A stretch of 64,000 nucleotides of DNA, from NCBI RefSeq assembly GCF_900086705.1, contig NZ_LT575483.1, positions 3,515,533 to 3,579,532 of the forward strand. The letters run 5' to 3'. The stretch comes from Massilibacillus massiliensis (GTDB lineage: Bacteria > Bacillota > Negativicutes > FLKF01). The position numbers and the translations under genes were made by a program. Every line of letters starts with the position of its first letter. Within the stretch, counting starts at the first letter, position 1. The notes under the pieces were generated by a model, which saw nothing but the letters and a program-made list of their open reading frames with translations, ran no database searches and was not told where the DNA came from. Below are positions 63,000 through 64,000 of this stretch, piece by piece.

Positions 63000-63089
63000 T
63001 GGGGTCAGGCTTGAGTTATATAAAAATTGACCTATAGTAAAAGACCTGCTAAGCTTGAAATCAAGTAATATAACTGAAGCCTGACCCCA
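63000..63089. repeat. Palindromic REP-like element, copy G
   Basis: Complete copy with the ATAACTGAAGCC variant shared with copy D. Its right neighbour (GAATGATCTCAAAATC) is the same vgrG breakpoint as at copy D. Confidence 0.9.
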
Positions 63090-63099
63090 AATACACCCA

Positions 63100-64000
63100 G
63101 AGAATGATCTCAAAATCAAAGGGAAAACCATCTCCATAGAAGCAGGCGCCCCGGTAAGCCAACCCGCAGCAGGAGCAACACCGCCGGGACTCTATCTAAA
63201 CACAGGACTCGCCAGTATCATCCTAAAAGAAGACGTCACCAACATCTACGGAAAGCCTGTAAAACTCGAAGGCACCAACAAAGCCCCCTGTCCGCAGCCG
63301 GAAGAAGTCGAAGAAGACGCCGAAGAAGGAGAAAGTGGGTTGACCGCCGAAGACTGGAAAGACATTGGACTAGCAGTTGTAGGCTGTATCCCAATAGTAG
63401 GAAGCGTTGTAGCAGTAGGAGAAGCATTGTCAGAAGCCTACGATGGAAATTACGTAGATGCAGGCATATCTTTGGCAGGTGTCATACCCTTTGCTGGAAC
63501 TGCCGGAAAAGTAGCGAAATTTGCGAAAAAAGGTAAGATAGCGGGGAAGATACTGAACCTGATCAACAAAGGAAAAAATTTAGTAAAACGCTTAGCCAAG
63601 AAAGCGAAAGCACTCGGCGGCAAAATGAAGACCCTAAGCAGTCACATGATGGCCGATGCGCGTAAAGCGATAGAGAATGCGGCGAAGAAGATTGCGGGGA
63701 AAACGGGTAAGGGGAAAGTGAAAAGACCATATTCACATATTCCTGATTCTCCAAGTGTAGGTCCAGGCAAAAAGTTTACCAAAGCTCAAAAAGAAAAAAT
63801 AATTCAAGACAACATGAAGAAAAATGGTGGCGTTGTAAGGTCTGATCAATCAGGAGCTGAGTTAGTTAGGCCTCAAAAGAGTCAAAAGGGGGTTAAACCT
63901 GATTCAAATGAGTGGCAAATAGATCATATCGATGCAAGGAGTAAAGGTGGTTCTAATAGTAATAGTAATAGTAACGCTCAAGTGCTATCACGAGAAGAAA
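63100..64000 (+). CDS. Orphan VgrG tip with HNH nuclease domain (2), cut by the window end
   Basis: Open in one frame from about 63100 to the window edge with no start of its own. It has the acidic linker, pre-toxin helices (GLAVVGCIPIVGSVVAVGEA), a lysine-rich region and, from about 63720, an HNH tip similar to the one at 53660: RPYSHIPDSPSVGPGKKFTK, NEWQIDHIDARSKGGSNS and NAQVLSREE. The array therefore continues beyond 64 kb, and the immunity gene is outside the window. Confidence 0.78.

Noticed and set aside
41831-63089. CRISPR array suggested by repeated palindromes
   Set aside because: Repeats are ~90 bp, separated by 0.6 to 9 kb of genes, with no uniform spacers and no cas genes.
63236-63427. 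Leucine-rich minus-strand frames opposite vgrG fragments (also 47963, 53840, 57802)
   Set aside because: They are antisense shadows repeated only because the plus-strand fragment is repeated; no ribosome sites.
13257-64000. Prophage
   Set aside because: Tail-like parts only; no capsid, portal, terminase, integrase, lysis or replication genes seen, and effectors with immunity genes fit a secretion machine better.
46534-64000. Classical insertion sequence or composite transposon as the cause of the array
   Set aside because: No transposase frame and no target-site duplication was seen; only short palindromes that could be moved in trans.

Overview
The window looks like chromosome from a low-GC member of the Bacillota. 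A diderm Negativicute is my best guess (inference). The clues are the housekeeping order cdaA-cdaR-(FAD oxidoreductase)-glmM-[glmS ribozyme]-glmS, strong AGGAGG ribosome sites, several TTG starts, and a secretion machine of a kind expected to cross an outer envelope. No tRNA, rRNA, CRISPR array, transposase or integrase was seen.

Layout. (1) 1-12.9 kb is ordinary chromosome: c-di-AMP synthesis and its regulator, an FAD oxidoreductase, amino-sugar synthesis under a glmS ribozyme, lgt, an ICMT-like membrane methyltransferase, a small minus-strand protein, an HTH/substrate-binding-domain regulator and an FMN-dependent glutamate synthase-like enzyme. Most units end in clear terminators. (2) 13.2-31.4 kb is one long co-directional cluster that I read as a divergent contractile injection system (type VI-like). 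It holds a VWA protein, a 729-aa probable sheath, Hcp-like tube proteins, a probable papain-like effector with three tandem membrane-protein partners, a J-domain protein, two FHA proteins, a PP2C phosphatase, a degenerate PP2C-TM-TPR protein, an Hsp70-like ATPase, a Sel1-repeat exported protein and three probable baseplate proteins. No ClpV, TssJLM, TssE or Ser/Thr kinase is encoded in the window. (3) 31.4-46.5 kb carries two spike/effector modules. Each has a VgrG, a pentapeptide-type or related protein, an Imm11-like protein and a DUF4280 PAAR-like tip. Module A also has a class-3 lipase with two membrane-anchored WD40 proteins, a third Hcp-like protein and a second baseplate paralogue. Module B also has a DUF1795-like (Eag chaperone-like) protein. 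Gene remnants at the seams show these modules arose by duplication and deletion. (4) 46.5-64 kb is a VgrG fused to an AHH nuclease with its Ank-SUFU immunity gene. It is followed by a head-to-tail series of orphan cassettes that continues past the window edge. Each cassette is a 3' piece of the same vgrG, a different toxin tip, and a matching immunity gene. The tips are AHH, several HNH-like nucleases, NucA/NucB and a YwqJ-like deaminase. The immunity genes are Ank/SUFU, HEAT, SUFU, DUF2625, SUKH, DUF6572 and two unknown types.

Two short repeat families mark the cassette borders. One is a ~90-bp palindromic REP/MITE-like element (six near-complete copies and one half copy) that sits exactly at breakpoints of truncated genes. 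The other is a ~35-bp hairpin that follows immunity genes (seven copies). Together they suggest that the spike protein's toxin tip can be exchanged by recombination between vgrG and its displaced 3' pieces. This would be a VgrG counterpart of Rhs/CDI orphan-tip arrays, and it is the main candidate for a little-described system here.
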